Below are positions 16,484 to 24,681 of a stretch of 34,592 nucleotides of DNA, piece after piece. Source of the stretch: Lachnospiraceae bacterium (lineage in GTDB: Bacteria > Bacillota > Clostridia > Lachnospirales > Lachnospiraceae); assembly GCA_021205305.1 (NCBI GenBank), contig JAJPXU010000031.1, forward strand, positions 1 through 34,592, written 5' to 3'. The number at the start of each line of letters is the position of its first letter. The stretch's first letter is position 1. A program made the translations under genes and the position numbers. The notes beneath the pieces were generated by a model. The model ran no database searches and had not been told where the DNA came from. It was given only the letters and a program-made list of their open reading frames with translations.

Positions 16484-17878
16484 ATGTTTGTTGGAAGAGA
16501 GAGAGAATTAAGTAAGCTAAATAAGATGTATCAGGGCGGCTGTTTTGAATTTGCTGTTGTGTATGGAAGACGCCGTGTGGGAAAGACAACTTTAATTCAG
16601 GAATTTATGAAAGACAAGCAGGGATATTATTATATGAGCGTCGAAGGCGCGAAGAAAGAAAATCTGGCAGGCCTGTCAAGAGCTTTCCTTTCGAACAAGG
16701 ACAGCCTGCAGGAGAATTTCGAATTCAGGGATTACGAATCAATGCTGGCGCATATAGATACTCTTGCGAAAAGAAAAGACAGACTTATTGTAGCCATAGA
16801 TGAATATCCCTATCTTGCGGCATCTTATCCGGTAATTTCTTCTATGCTGCAGAGCCATATTGACAATTGCTGGAAAGAAAGCAAGCTTTTTCTTATCCTG
16901 TGCGGATCTTCCATGAGTTTTATGGAAGAACAGGTTCTGGGGTATAAAAGCCCATTATATGGCAGGCGTACGGCGCAATTTAAAATTCAGCCTTTTACAT
17001 TTTTTGAAGCCAGGCAGATGCTTGAGGGATATCAAAAGGAGGAACAGGCTGTTTTCTATGGAGTGACAGGTGGAATCCCGGAATATTTATCTCATATTCA
17101 AGGCGGAATCTCTGTGCATGATAATATCGTTCAATTATTCTTTGATGAATCCGGACGCCTGTTTGAAGAACCGCTTAATCTAATGAAACAGGAATTGAAG
17201 GAGCCTATGACCTATCATTCGATTATTTCAGCGATTGCCGGTGGTGCAAGCAGATTGAACGAAATTGCCTCAAAAACAGGATTAGAAACCAGTGGCTGCA
17301 GCAATCAGCTTGTATCATTGATTTCACTTGGCATTATCAAAAAGGAGATTCCGATCGCGGAACCAGAGACGAGCCGCAGGACGATCTATCGGCTGGCAGA
17401 CAGTATGTATCTGTTTTGGTATCGTTTTGTGCGGCCCAATACAAGCGGAATCATACGGGGGGCAGGAACGCAGATTTATGAATCGTCGGTATTGCCTCAG
17501 ATGAATGATTTTATGGGGCAGGTATTTGAGGAAATCTGTATTCAGTATTTATTCCAGCCATCCGTTTATAAGCATTTATTATTTCCGGCAGGTAAGATCG
17601 GGCGCTGGTGGGGAAACAATCCCAAAACGAAAAGACAGGAAGAGATTGATCTGATGGCGGTTTGTGAGGATCGAGCCCTGTTTGGTGAATGCAAATGGAG
17701 AAACGAAAAAACAGATGTATCCGTTGTTAAGCGTTTGCTGGAGCGCGGGGACTTATTTGCGTATCGCCAAAAGCAATTTTATGTTTTTTCGAAAGCTGGT
17801 TTCAGTCAGGACACAATAGAGTTTTCAAAGATTTGCGACAACGTTAGGCTCGTAGATTTTGATGAGATGGTCTTCTGA
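16484..17878 (+). CDS. AAA-type ATPase with C-terminal DUF234 nuclease-like domain
   Basis: ATG with an AAGGAGATAGAGG site; 464 aa. The N-terminus MFVGRERELSKL leads to Walker A GRRRVGKT (28-35) and Walker B LIVAIDEYPY (D106, E107); LCGSSMSFM near 145 fits sensor 1. This is the archaeal-type ATPase family widespread in clostridia. A winged-helix-like part (about 245-300, SRLNEIASKTGLETSGCSNQ) is followed by a C-terminal region with EEIDLMAV and FGECKW near 386-402, an E/D...ExK pattern typical of PD-(D/E)xK nuclease folds in DUF234. The biological role of this family is not settled. The isolated position, its own promoter and the repeat array suggest a self-contained, possibly transferred unit. 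Confidence 0.85.
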   Translation: MFVGRERELSKLNKMYQGGCFEFAVVYGRRRVGKTTLIQEFMKDKQGYYYMSVEGAKKENLAGLSRAFLSNKDSLQENFEFRDYESMLAHIDTLAKRKDRLIVAIDEYPYLAASYPVISSMLQSHIDNCWKESKLFLILCGSSMSFMEEQVLGYKSPLYGRRTAQFKIQPFTFFEARQMLEGYQKEEQAVFYGVTGGIPEYLSHIQGGISVHDNIVQLFFDESGRLFEEPLNLMKQELKEPMTYHSIISAIAGGASRLNEIASKTGLETSGCSNQLVSLISLGIIKKEIPIAEPETSRRTIYRLADSMYLFWYRFVRPNTSGIIRGAGTQIYESSVLPQMNDFMGQVFEEICIQYLFQPSVYKHLLFPAGKIGRWWGNNPKTKRQEEIDLMAVCEDRALFGECKWRNEKTDVSVVKRLLERGDLFAYRQKQFYVFSKAGFSQDTIEFSKICDNVRLVDFDEMVF

Positions 17879-17919
17879 TTTGATTCACCATTGAGACAGG
17901 CGGAAAATCTTTATGAATA

Positions 17920-17954
17920 AAGGGGGCAGGCGTAGAAATTGAGACTGTCCCCTT
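17920..17954. terminator. Hairpin between convergent ATPase and methyltransferase genes
   Basis: AAGGGGGCAG pairs with CTGTCCCCTT (one G-T pair) around 15 bases, about 40 bases after the ATPase stop. No long T-run follows. Shortly downstream, GTGTCAA is repeated twice (17975-17993). It resembles REP-like intergenic hairpins and may still act as a terminator. Confidence 0.45.
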
Positions 17955-18060
17955 AGGCTTTCCGGAGAAAGATGTGTCAAAAGTTGTGTCAAGCTCTGAA
18001 AATGCTTTTTCGAAAGGCACCACAACCCTTGATTTTCCTGCATTCTTTCGCCCTGTACAG

Positions 18061-19458
18061 CTAAATCACCTGAAACAGGTAGAATTTCAGATAATCCGTC
18101 TCCGGCACGTTCCAGAGGATCGGATGGTCAGGCGCCTGCTGCCTGGCCTCGATCTGGCGCAGCTGTACCCCGGCGTCAGCGGCGGCGGAGTGCAGCATTT
18201 TGATAAACAGTTCATCCGGCATGAAGTGCGAGCAGGAGCAGGTGGCGAGATAACCGCCGCGCGGAAGAAGCTTCATGGCGCGCAGATTGATTTCTTTGTA
18301 GCCTTTTTTCGCACTGTCCACGGTGCGTCGGCTTTTGGTGAAGGCAGGCGGATCGAGGATGATAAAATTGTATTTTTCTTCATGACTTTGCTCTAACTGC
18401 GGGAGCAGGTCAAATACGTTGGCGACGCGGAACGTCATACGGTCGGCAAGCCCGTTGCGCTCGGCGTTGCGGCGGGCCATCTCAATTGCGCTCTGGGAGA
18501 TATCGACCGCGCAGACATGGGCCGCGCCGCCTTTGGCCGCATTCAGCGCAAAGGAACCGGTGTGCGTAAAGCAGTCCAGTACGCGTTTCCCTGCGGCAAG
18601 ACGGGCCACAGCCTGGCGATTGTATTTCTGGTCGAGAAAGAAACCGGTTTTCTGACCGTTTTCTACGTCTACCTGATAGATAATGCCATTTTCTATGATT
18701 TCGGTAAAGCAGGAGGATGCCGGGCATGAGCGCTCTTTTCCTGTATGATCTTTCGGAGTGCAATTACAGTCGTCGGCTTTATCGCTCTTGGAAAGCGGAA
18801 CTATTTGCTTCCGAGCGATGTCCAGCGGATACCATCCCTTATATTGTTTCAGCCCCTCCAGCTCGCGTATGGACACATCATTTCTTTCATAGATTCCCCG
18901 GATTTTCTGGCCGTCTTCTGCCAACGTCTGATATAAAAGCGGGAAGATGACCGGTTTCAGCAAATCTATCCCATAGGAGAGCGTCTGCGTCACCAGTATA
19001 TCGTGAAAACGATCGACAGTGAGCCCCGGGAATTGATCTGCTTCGCCAAAGATGACGCGGCAGCAGTCGATGTCCGCGCCCATCACGGTTTTGCGGTATT
19101 CCCAGGCGTAGCGAATTCTCCGTGCCCAGAACGCGGCGTCAAACCTGTCATTCGCATTGCGCGAGATCAGGCGGACACGGATTTTGGAATGTTCACTGTA
19201 AAATCCAGTACCCAGATATTTGCCTGGTTTTTGCATTACTGACTCTTTTTTTGCGAAGTGGGTTCTGTCAGAAAAAACTTTATCTGTATCCATTTTTTGA
19301 TCGGACGGTGCAGATACCACGTCGACGAGGCATCCGTTTGACAGCGTTCCGATGACATCGCGGATTTCCGCGTCATAAATCCACGGATGTCCATTCAGAA
19401 TAGAACGCTCTGCTTTTTTGCTGACGGTGAGAATAGGGTAAGCTCTTTGCTGTTTCAT
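18061..19458 (-). CDS. Class I rRNA large-subunit methyltransferase, RlmI-like
   Basis: The ATG at 19458 is chosen; the longer frame would need a TTG and adds no homology. 465 aa, longer than the usual ~390-400. An N-terminal PUA domain (VSKKAERSILNGHPWIYDAEI, then GKYLGTGFYSE) is followed by a Rossmann methyltransferase: YQVDVENGQKTGFFLDQ, SAM motif I RVLDCFTHTGSFALNAA, motif IV FIILDPPAFTKSR and TCSCSHFM with the cysteines expected of an RNA m5C enzyme. It would modify 23S rRNA in the cytosol. The extra length lies in two polar insertions, about 50-77 (SDQKMDTDKVFSD) and about 215-243 (SDKADDCNCTPKDHTG). It runs convergent to the ATPase with its own promoter. The exact rRNA position is not deducible. 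Confidence 0.9.
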   Translation of the reverse strand: MKQQRAYPILTVSKKAERSILNGHPWIYDAEIRDVIGTLSNGCLVDVVSAPSDQKMDTDKVFSDRTHFAKKESVMQKPGKYLGTGFYSEHSKIRVRLISRNANDRFDAAFWARRIRYAWEYRKTVMGADIDCCRVIFGEADQFPGLTVDRFHDILVTQTLSYGIDLLKPVIFPLLYQTLAEDGQKIRGIYERNDVSIRELEGLKQYKGWYPLDIARKQIVPLSKSDKADDCNCTPKDHTGKERSCPASSCFTEIIENGIIYQVDVENGQKTGFFLDQKYNRQAVARLAAGKRVLDCFTHTGSFALNAAKGGAAHVCAVDISQSAIEMARRNAERNGLADRMTFRVANVFDLLPQLEQSHEEKYNFIILDPPAFTKSRRTVDSAKKGYKEINLRAMKLLPRGGYLATCSCSHFMPDELFIKMLHSAAADAGVQLRQIEARQQAPDHPILWNVPETDYLKFYLFQVI

Positions 19459-19544
19459 GTCGTTGCCTGCTTTCTGTAAATTATGTGAAAACAATTCAGT
19501 AACACATTAAAAATAAAAATGTGATAGATAGATTGAGCAAGGCT

Positions 19545-19573
19545 ACTATATCACACACCAGCCTGTGTTGCAA
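19545..19573 (-). promoter_or_regulatory. Probable promoter of the methyltransferase gene
   Basis: Read on the minus strand, TTGCAA, 17 bases, then TATAGT. The leader to the ATG at 19458 would be about 80 bases. Confidence 0.5.
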
Positions 19574-19589
19574 GCTGGCATAACAATCC

Positions 19590-19744
19590 GTGCGTTCAAC
19601 CAATCCTATTTGTGTTAAAATATATCATATGCAACAGAAACGACATCCCACACTTTGTGCGGGATAAGCCCTGACCCCGCATCAAGTGCGTGGTCGGGTT
19701 ATGATCAGTAACTTGATGGCACAACTGGTATAGGTTGAACGCAC
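19590..19744. repeat. 155-bp inverted-repeat-bounded element with internal hairpins
   Basis: GTGCGTTCAACC (19590-19601) and GGTTGAACGCAC (19733-19744) are perfect 12-bp inverted termini. Inside are ATCCCACAC-TTT-GTGCGGGAT and a hairpin of family C, GACCCCGCA-TCAAG-TGCGTGGTC (19668-19700), which recurs at 24571 with part of its tail (CAGTAACT). There is no coding capacity. It looks like a non-autonomous palindromic insertion between two divergent promoters. Confidence 0.7.
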
Positions 19745-19751
19745 CAATAGT

Positions 19752-19781
19752 TTGTACAACGAGATAAAATAGTGCTATAAT
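19752..19781 (+). promoter_or_regulatory. Probable promoter of the MATE/PP2C operon
   Basis: TTGTAC, 18 bases, then TATAAT. The leader then contains a perfect 8-bp hairpin (CAGACGAA/TTCGTCTG, near 19828) and the ghost phosphatase tail before the MATE start. Confidence 0.55.
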
Positions 19782-19873
19782 AAAAATATTGTCGCAAAGT
19801 GAGCTATCCTGCCTATCTCAGACGAACATTTCGTCTGCGCAGATTTGTCTTCTCAGATACAGGAGAAGAATGA

Positions 19874-19975
19874 CCGCTCTGTGGGGGGAAGGCGCTTCCG
19901 TTTGATGACATTACCATGCTGACGCTGTATTATCGGGAAAGCTGCGCTGGAAACGTAGAAAAAGGAGCAGAGTAA
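19874..19975 (+). pseudogene. C-terminal ghost of a SpoIIE-type PP2C phosphatase
   Basis: In one frame, about 33 codons end at a TAA five bases before the MATE start: ALPFDDITMLTLYYRESCAG. PFDDITMLTL is the invariant metal-binding end of SpoIIE/RsbU phosphatases and parallels QFDDITMLCLEV in the intact gene at 22794. Upstream, an ATG with an AGGAG site (19870) begins a different frame, as if a deletion removed nearly the whole gene and kept both ends. It implies that the operon once began with a second phosphatase. Confidence 0.65.
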
Positions 19976-19979
19976 GGGA

Positions 19980-21809
19980 ATGAAGAAGAAATTTGCAGGA
20001 ACTGCGTATCGAACCTATCTTTACTGGGGAATCTGCTCGTCCATGAGCCTGACTTTAAGTACGATCATTGACGCCGCGCTGATTGGCAATTATGTCGGAA
20101 GTACGGGTCTGGCGGCCTCAGGGATCATCTCGCCCATCTTTATGATCTTCTGCCTGCTTGGCGAGACCATCGGTATCGGGGCAAACGTGCTGATTGGCAG
20201 GGCGCTGGGCGCGGCGGACAGGGAAGAAGCGAATTGCCTGATGGCAAAGCAGATCGCTCTGGGGCTGGCCTGCTCACTGGTGCTGTTTGTCCTGCTGCTC
20301 GTTTTCCGGAACAGGATCTTCCGGTTCCTCGGAGCGGGAGAAGAACTTTTTCCTCTGGTTTCCGCCTACCTGCTTCCGGTGTTTTTCACCTCGCCCTTTT
20401 TTTTGATGTACCACATTTTGTCCGCGTCTGTGCGGACAGACGGGAATTCCCGGCTGGCCGGCGCTGCATCTACTTTGGTCGTCCTCACGGACTTAGTGCT
20501 GGATTTCGTGTTCATGGGCGGTTTTCGTTTAGGAATGCTGGGGGCCGGTCTGGCGCTCAGCATTGCCGAGGTTTTTGGGGCGGGCCTGCTTCTGACCCAT
20601 TTTTTCCGGAAACTGTCGATCTTGCGGCTTAGTGTGAAGCTTCCGTCTTTCAAAGATATCCGGGACTTTGTAGTGAATGGCTTTGGAGTCGGGACTGCCA
20701 GCTTTTTCCAGGGAGCCATTATGTGGGCGTTTAACCAGTTACTGCTTGCGGATACGGTCAATGGCATTACATACGAAGCCATCTTTGGCGTTTTTTATAC
20801 GTTCAGTACGCTGCCGACAGCGTTTTTTGACGGGGCAGGCGGCGCGTTTGCTCCCGTGCTCTCTGTTTTTGAGGGTGAGAGGGATGGAGAAAGCATTCTG
20901 ACTGTCTGGAAACAGGGAACCGTGGCTACAGCGCTGATGGCAGTTGTTTTTCTTTTGCTCTTTGAGTGCTTTCCGCTTCCGGCGCTGCGCTTTTTCGGCC
21001 TGGACGGCACGGAGCTTGTGATGGCTGTTCCGGCGCTTCGGCTATTTACCCTTTCTTTGTTCTTCGCAGGCTTTAACATTCTGATGACCTCATTCTGGCA
21101 GGTCATAGGGAGGAATACGCTGTCTGGCTGCATGAGCTTTTTCCGGAATTTCGTGATTGTATTGGCGGCTGGATGCATTCTGATCCCGCGCTATGGGATC
21201 ATGGGACTTTCCGCGGCGTACCTGTGCAGCGAAGTTTTCTGCCTTTTGTGCGTGTGTGTGCTGACTGAATGCGTTGGCCTGTTTCGACCGGGCAATTCCG
21301 GCAGGCATCTTTCCTCCACGAATTATGTGTTGGAGAAATACGCTCCTGTAGGGAAGGTTTTTGAAAAGTATTATAACATCCGCACAGAGAGCGTTGCGGA
21401 GATTGCAGCTGATCTGGAAGAGATCTGCGGCATCTGGCAGGTCGATCCTGATCAGGAGTTTTTCCTTAACTTTATTGCGGAGGAGCTTTTGCTGAATATC
21501 ATTAAGTTTGGCCTGAAAGACGGCTCGGGCAGGCATTATATCAATATCCGGCTTATGGAAGTGGGGCCTTCCGGCGAGAAAGCAAAAGCGTCTGCTGGCT
21601 GCAAAGTGCTTCCGGTAGGGCAGGCGACGAAAACCAAAGAAAGGACTCACATTAGCATAAGCATTCGGGATGATGTAAAAGCGTACAACCCATTTGCTTC
21701 GGAAGGGGACAATATTGATATGGCCGTGCTGCGTGTCATCCGCAGAAAGACGTCGGATTATGATTACCAGCGGAAGCTGGTGTTCAACTATCTGTATCTG
21801 GCCTTGTGA
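19980..21809 (+). CDS. MATE-family transporter fused to an RsbW-like ATPase domain
   Basis: ATG with an AAAGGAG site; 609 aa. Residues 1-445 form about 12 membrane spans in the MATE pattern (SMSLTLSTIIDAALIGNYVG, GETIGIGANVLIGRALGAAD, then TSFWQVIGRN). After a linker, residues about 465-609 look like an HATPase_c_2/RsbW anti-sigma kinase domain: AEELLLNIIKFG as N-box, ISIRDDVKAYNPF as the next nucleotide motif. The later glycine loop is not obvious, so ATP binding may be altered. MATE proteins exchange cations for drugs or metabolites; RsbW domains bind STAS antagonists or sigma factors. Fusion plus a downstream HAMP-PP2C phosphatase suggests partner-switching control linked to transport. No STAS protein is encoded here. 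Confidence 0.85.
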   Translation: MKKKFAGTAYRTYLYWGICSSMSLTLSTIIDAALIGNYVGSTGLAASGIISPIFMIFCLLGETIGIGANVLIGRALGAADREEANCLMAKQIALGLACSLVLFVLLLVFRNRIFRFLGAGEELFPLVSAYLLPVFFTSPFFLMYHILSASVRTDGNSRLAGAASTLVVLTDLVLDFVFMGGFRLGMLGAGLALSIAEVFGAGLLLTHFFRKLSILRLSVKLPSFKDIRDFVVNGFGVGTASFFQGAIMWAFNQLLLADTVNGITYEAIFGVFYTFSTLPTAFFDGAGGAFAPVLSVFEGERDGESILTVWKQGTVATALMAVVFLLLFECFPLPALRFFGLDGTELVMAVPALRLFTLSLFFAGFNILMTSFWQVIGRNTLSGCMSFFRNFVIVLAAGCILIPRYGIMGLSAAYLCSEVFCLLCVCVLTECVGLFRPGNSGRHLSSTNYVLEKYAPVGKVFEKYYNIRTESVAEIAADLEEICGIWQVDPDQEFFLNFIAEELLLNIIKFGLKDGSGRHYINIRLMEVGPSGEKAKASAGCKVLPVGQATKTKERTHISISIRDDVKAYNPFASEGDNIDMAVLRVIRRKTSDYDYQRKLVFNYLYLAL

Positions 21810-21825
21810 ATGTGTGGTTTGAGAG

Positions 21826-22677
21826 ATGAAAGAAGATATTATTTTTATGAACCGGAAGGAGCGGGAGCGTCTGAAAATCCAGGAACGGCTGTTTGCGCCC
21901 TATGATAAGCCGGTCTATGAAAAGCTGTTGGAACGTCCCGGGATGACGGTATTGGATCTCGGTTCCAATGACGGAACAAAAGTGAAGGAACGATTTTCAC
22001 ATATCCATGTGGCGAAGCTGATCGGTCTGGAATCACAGGAAAACTTGACGTGCCTGGCGCGGCAAAACTGCCCGGGTGATCGTTTCTCCTTTTATACCTG
22101 CGATGTCGAAGATGAGGAGTTTGAATCATGTCTTCACAGGTACATGGCTGACGAGGCGGTGCGTGGATTTGATTTGATCCACCTGTCTTTTGTGCTGATG
22201 CATCTGAAGCAGCCGGAGCGTCTGCTTGAGCAGTTGCAACATTTTCTTCTTCCGCAGGGGAAGCTGCTGATTGTGGACGTGGACGACAGCCAGAGCAGGG
22301 TTTTTCCGGATCCGAATGGATTGTTTGAGCGATTTAAGCAGATCCTGAGAGCTGACCCCTTTTCTGGGAATCGGCTTTGTGGAACGCGTATTCCGGATAT
22401 TCTGAAGCAGATCGGATATTCGGATATTGTACAGGAGAGGGATGTCCTGAGAGCCGACCACACAGATCTGGCTGTAAAAGAGGACATGTTTGAGATATTT
22501 TGCTCCTATCTGGCTGAAGATCTGGTCCTGCTTATAAGCCGAGAGCCTGAAAATCAGGAATATATCGCCGCGCAGCGGTGGTTGGAGCAAAATTATGAAA
22601 AGATGCACATGATAATTGTAAGCCAGGAAAGTGAGTTTGCTCTCGGATTTCCTGTCATTACCTGTCAGAAGGCATGA
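21826..22677 (+). CDS. SAM-dependent class I methyltransferase, unknown substrate
   Basis: 283 aa; starts 16 bases after the MATE stop, so it is probably co-transcribed. A helical N-terminus precedes motif I (VLDLGSNDGTKV, near residue 43). An acidic motif II end (LIGLESQENL), the post-motif CDVEDEEF, and FDLIHLSFVLMHLKQPERLLEQL with LLPQGKLLIVDVDDS follow, as in small-molecule or protein methyltransferases. The C-terminal ~90 residues are family-specific and unrecognised. The ribosome site before this ATG is weak (GAGAG); an alternative ATG lies seven codons in. Its place between the transporter-kinase fusion and the phosphatase suggests that it modifies a cargo or signalling component, but nothing in the sequence proves this. 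Confidence 0.8.
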   Translation: MKEDIIFMNRKERERLKIQERLFAPYDKPVYEKLLERPGMTVLDLGSNDGTKVKERFSHIHVAKLIGLESQENLTCLARQNCPGDRFSFYTCDVEDEEFESCLHRYMADEAVRGFDLIHLSFVLMHLKQPERLLEQLQHFLLPQGKLLIVDVDDSQSRVFPDPNGLFERFKQILRADPFSGNRLCGTRIPDILKQIGYSDIVQERDVLRADHTDLAVKEDMFEIFCSYLAEDLVLLISREPENQEYIAAQRWLEQNYEKMHMIIVSQESEFALGFPVITCQKA

Positions 22678-22729
22678 GGGCAGCCTTTGTTTTTACCAGT
22701 CGGGCTTCTGCTGTCATGATATAGCAGGC

Positions 22730-22743
22730 AGGGCAGCTGCCCT
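22730..22743. promoter_or_regulatory. Perfect 14-bp palindrome before the PP2C gene
   Basis: AGGGCAGCTGCCCT is fully self-complementary and lies about 50 bases before the phosphatase start. It may be an operator or an RNA hairpin; the choice is open. Confidence 0.4.
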
Positions 22744-22793
22744 GAGACAATACAGTCGTCCGGCTCATAGGATATATAGGAGGTAAACATATC

Positions 22794-24440
22794 ATGAGAT
22801 GGAAGCTTCTGCCGAAATTCATATTGTCACTGGCCGTGATGGGCGCATTGCTCACCGTGGCGGTCAGTTTTTTCAGCTATGAGAATTCAAAGACATATCT
22901 GGAGGATATGTACGCGACACGCGTGCTGACGGGGAGTCGCAGCATCGCGGATATGCTGGATACGGATGATGTACGCGCGATTTTGGCTGAAGACGGAGAG
23001 AAGAGCGAAGCGTACGCGCGGATCGTCAGTATGATGGAAACCCAAAAAATGGACGGAGAGATCACTTACCTGTCGATCACAATCCCTGATGAAGACAGCG
23101 TGACCTTCTATGTTGACATTTGTCTGCCGGAGATGGGAGACGACCCGGATGCACAGATCGCTTATGGAAGTGATATTCTGTACACCGATGCCGCCAGCGA
23201 TGAGAACGATCTGAAAAACTATGAGATCATCTGGGACGCCTACTCGAAGAGCGAGGAACTGACGGAGCCGGTTATCACGGATAATGACTATGGCTACAAC
23301 TATACGGCGCTCGCTCTGATCTACGATGAAGACGGGCAGGTGCTCGCGGAAATTCAGTATATTCTTGATATGGGAGAAGTGCGGGAGCATCTGAATTCGT
23401 TCCTGCGGAATATGCTGCTTATCGCGTTCGCTGTCGTGGCACTGGCGCTTTTGAGCTACATATTTTTTGTGCGCCGGGTGGTCACCACCCCGATCGGGAA
23501 GCTGGCCGCGTTTACCAGAGAGATCACCAATTCCGGAAAATTTGGGAATCAGCGTATTGCCATTCGGACTGGCGATGAGATTGAGGAACTCGGTAATTCC
23601 TTCAATTTTATGATGGAGGAACTGGAAAACTATATCGCGAACCTCTCAAAGGTGACGGCAGAAAAAGAGCGTATCGGCGCGGAGCTCGACATTGCAGCCC
23701 ACATTCAGGCGAGCATGCTGCCCTGTATCTTTCCTGCGTTTCCGAGCCGGAAGGAATTCGATGTGTTTGCGACCATGACGCCCGCGAAAGAAGTCGGCGG
23801 TGATTTTTATGACTTTTTCATGGTTGATGATACGCATATCGCCATCGTCATGGCGGACGTATCAGGCAAAGGCGTGCCGGCGGCTCTTTTTATGGTAATC
23901 GGAAAGACCCTGATCAAGGATCATACCTTTCCGGGCCGCGATTTAGGTGAGGTATTCACTCAGGTGAATAACCTGCTCTGTGAGTCCAACAGCGAGGGAC
24001 TGTTTATCACGGCGTTTGAAGGCGTTCTGGATCTGGTGACCGGTGAATTCAGCTTTGTGAACGCAGGGCATGAGATGCCGTTCATTTGCCGCAAAGGAGA
24101 AGGTTATGAGCCGTATAAAATCCGTCCGGGCTTTGTGCTTGCCGGGATGGAGGGAATGCGCTACCGTGCGGGCAGCATCACTCTTGAACCGGGAGACAGG
24201 ATCTTCCAATACACGGATGGTGTGACTGAGGCGACCAATGCCGACGAAGAACTGTACGGGATGGAGCGGCTCGGCGCGGTGTTGAACCGCTGCCGTGATT
24301 TAAGCCCGGAGGAACTGCTGCCGGAGGTCAAGGCAGACATCGACCGGTTTGTCGGATCCGCGCCGCAGTTTGATGATATCACGATGCTCTGTCTGGAAGT
24401 GAAAGAGAGAAGCTCACTGCACCGTGTGAACAGTAACTGA
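22794..24440 (+). CDS. Membrane HAMP-PP2C (SpoIIE/RsbU-type) protein phosphatase
   Basis: ATG with a strong ATAGGAGG site; 548 aa. Span 1 is at residues about 8-28, an extracytoplasmic acidic sensor domain at about 30-203, span 2 at about 205-226, HAMP from the VRRVVTTPIGKLAAFTREI segment to about 285, a short coiled coil (VTAEKERIGAELDIAAHIQ), and the SpoIIE phosphatase domain at about 300-540. Metal ligands appear in EVGGDFYDFF, MADVSGKGVPAALFM, YTDGVTEA and QFDDITMLCLEV. It would dephosphorylate a STAS antagonist in response to an outside signal, opposing an RsbW-type kinase such as the domain fused to the MATE protein two genes upstream. The stop codon lies inside a 22-bp repeat. Confidence 0.9.
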   Translation: MRWKLLPKFILSLAVMGALLTVAVSFFSYENSKTYLEDMYATRVLTGSRSIADMLDTDDVRAILAEDGEKSEAYARIVSMMETQKMDGEITYLSITIPDEDSVTFYVDICLPEMGDDPDAQIAYGSDILYTDAASDENDLKNYEIIWDAYSKSEELTEPVITDNDYGYNYTALALIYDEDGQVLAEIQYILDMGEVREHLNSFLRNMLLIAFAVVALALLSYIFFVRRVVTTPIGKLAAFTREITNSGKFGNQRIAIRTGDEIEELGNSFNFMMEELENYIANLSKVTAEKERIGAELDIAAHIQASMLPCIFPAFPSRKEFDVFATMTPAKEVGGDFYDFFMVDDTHIAIVMADVSGKGVPAALFMVIGKTLIKDHTFPGRDLGEVFTQVNNLLCESNSEGLFITAFEGVLDLVTGEFSFVNAGHEMPFICRKGEGYEPYKIRPGFVLAGMEGMRYRAGSITLEPGDRIFQYTDGVTEATNADEELYGMERLGAVLNRCRDLSPEELLPEVKADIDRFVGSAPQFDDITMLCLEVKERSSLHRVNSN

Positions 24441-24623
24441 GTAAAGCTACAGGTCACACCCCGACCAAATTCACGTAATTTTAACCTCTACAGGTGTGAC
24501 CTATAACGGCATCTGGCCAATTAAAATCGCTTCGCGATGGGGCCAGATGCTTGCAATCTCCACGTTTTCGCCCCTGACCACGCAGCAAGTGCGTGGTCGG
24601 GGTGTGAACAGTAACTGAGTAAA
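24424..24623. repeat. Composite palindromic element bounded by a 22-bp direct repeat
   Basis: Identical 22-base copies lie at 24424-24445 and 24602-24623; both contain GAACAGTAACTGAGTAAA. The first carries the last codons and stop of the PP2C gene. Between them are three hairpins: AGGTCACACC/GGTGTGACCT; family A copy 3, GCATCTGGCC (24509-24518)/GGCCAGATGC (24541-24550) around ATCGC-TTC-GCGAT; and family C, GACCACGC-AGCAA-GTGCGTGGTC (24571-24602), also seen at 19668. No coding capacity is visible. Confidence 0.8.
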
Positions 24624-24652
24624 TTCTTTTTCCGTGATTTTTTATTTATACA

Positions 24653-24681
24653 TTGACATTACGGCGAAAATCCTTTATTTT
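24653..24681 (+). promoter_or_regulatory. Probable carB promoter
   Basis: TTGACA, 17 bases, then TATTTT. Transcription would begin near 24688, giving a leader of about 210 bases. Confidence 0.6.

Noticed and set aside
16484-17878. Complete anti-phage defence system
   Set aside because: Only a single ATPase gene with no partner effector nearby; DUF234 ATPases have no established defence role that I can cite.
17975-17993. Doubled GTGTCAA as an operator
   Set aside because: It lies between convergent gene ends with no promoter nearby; more likely part of intergenic repeat sequence.
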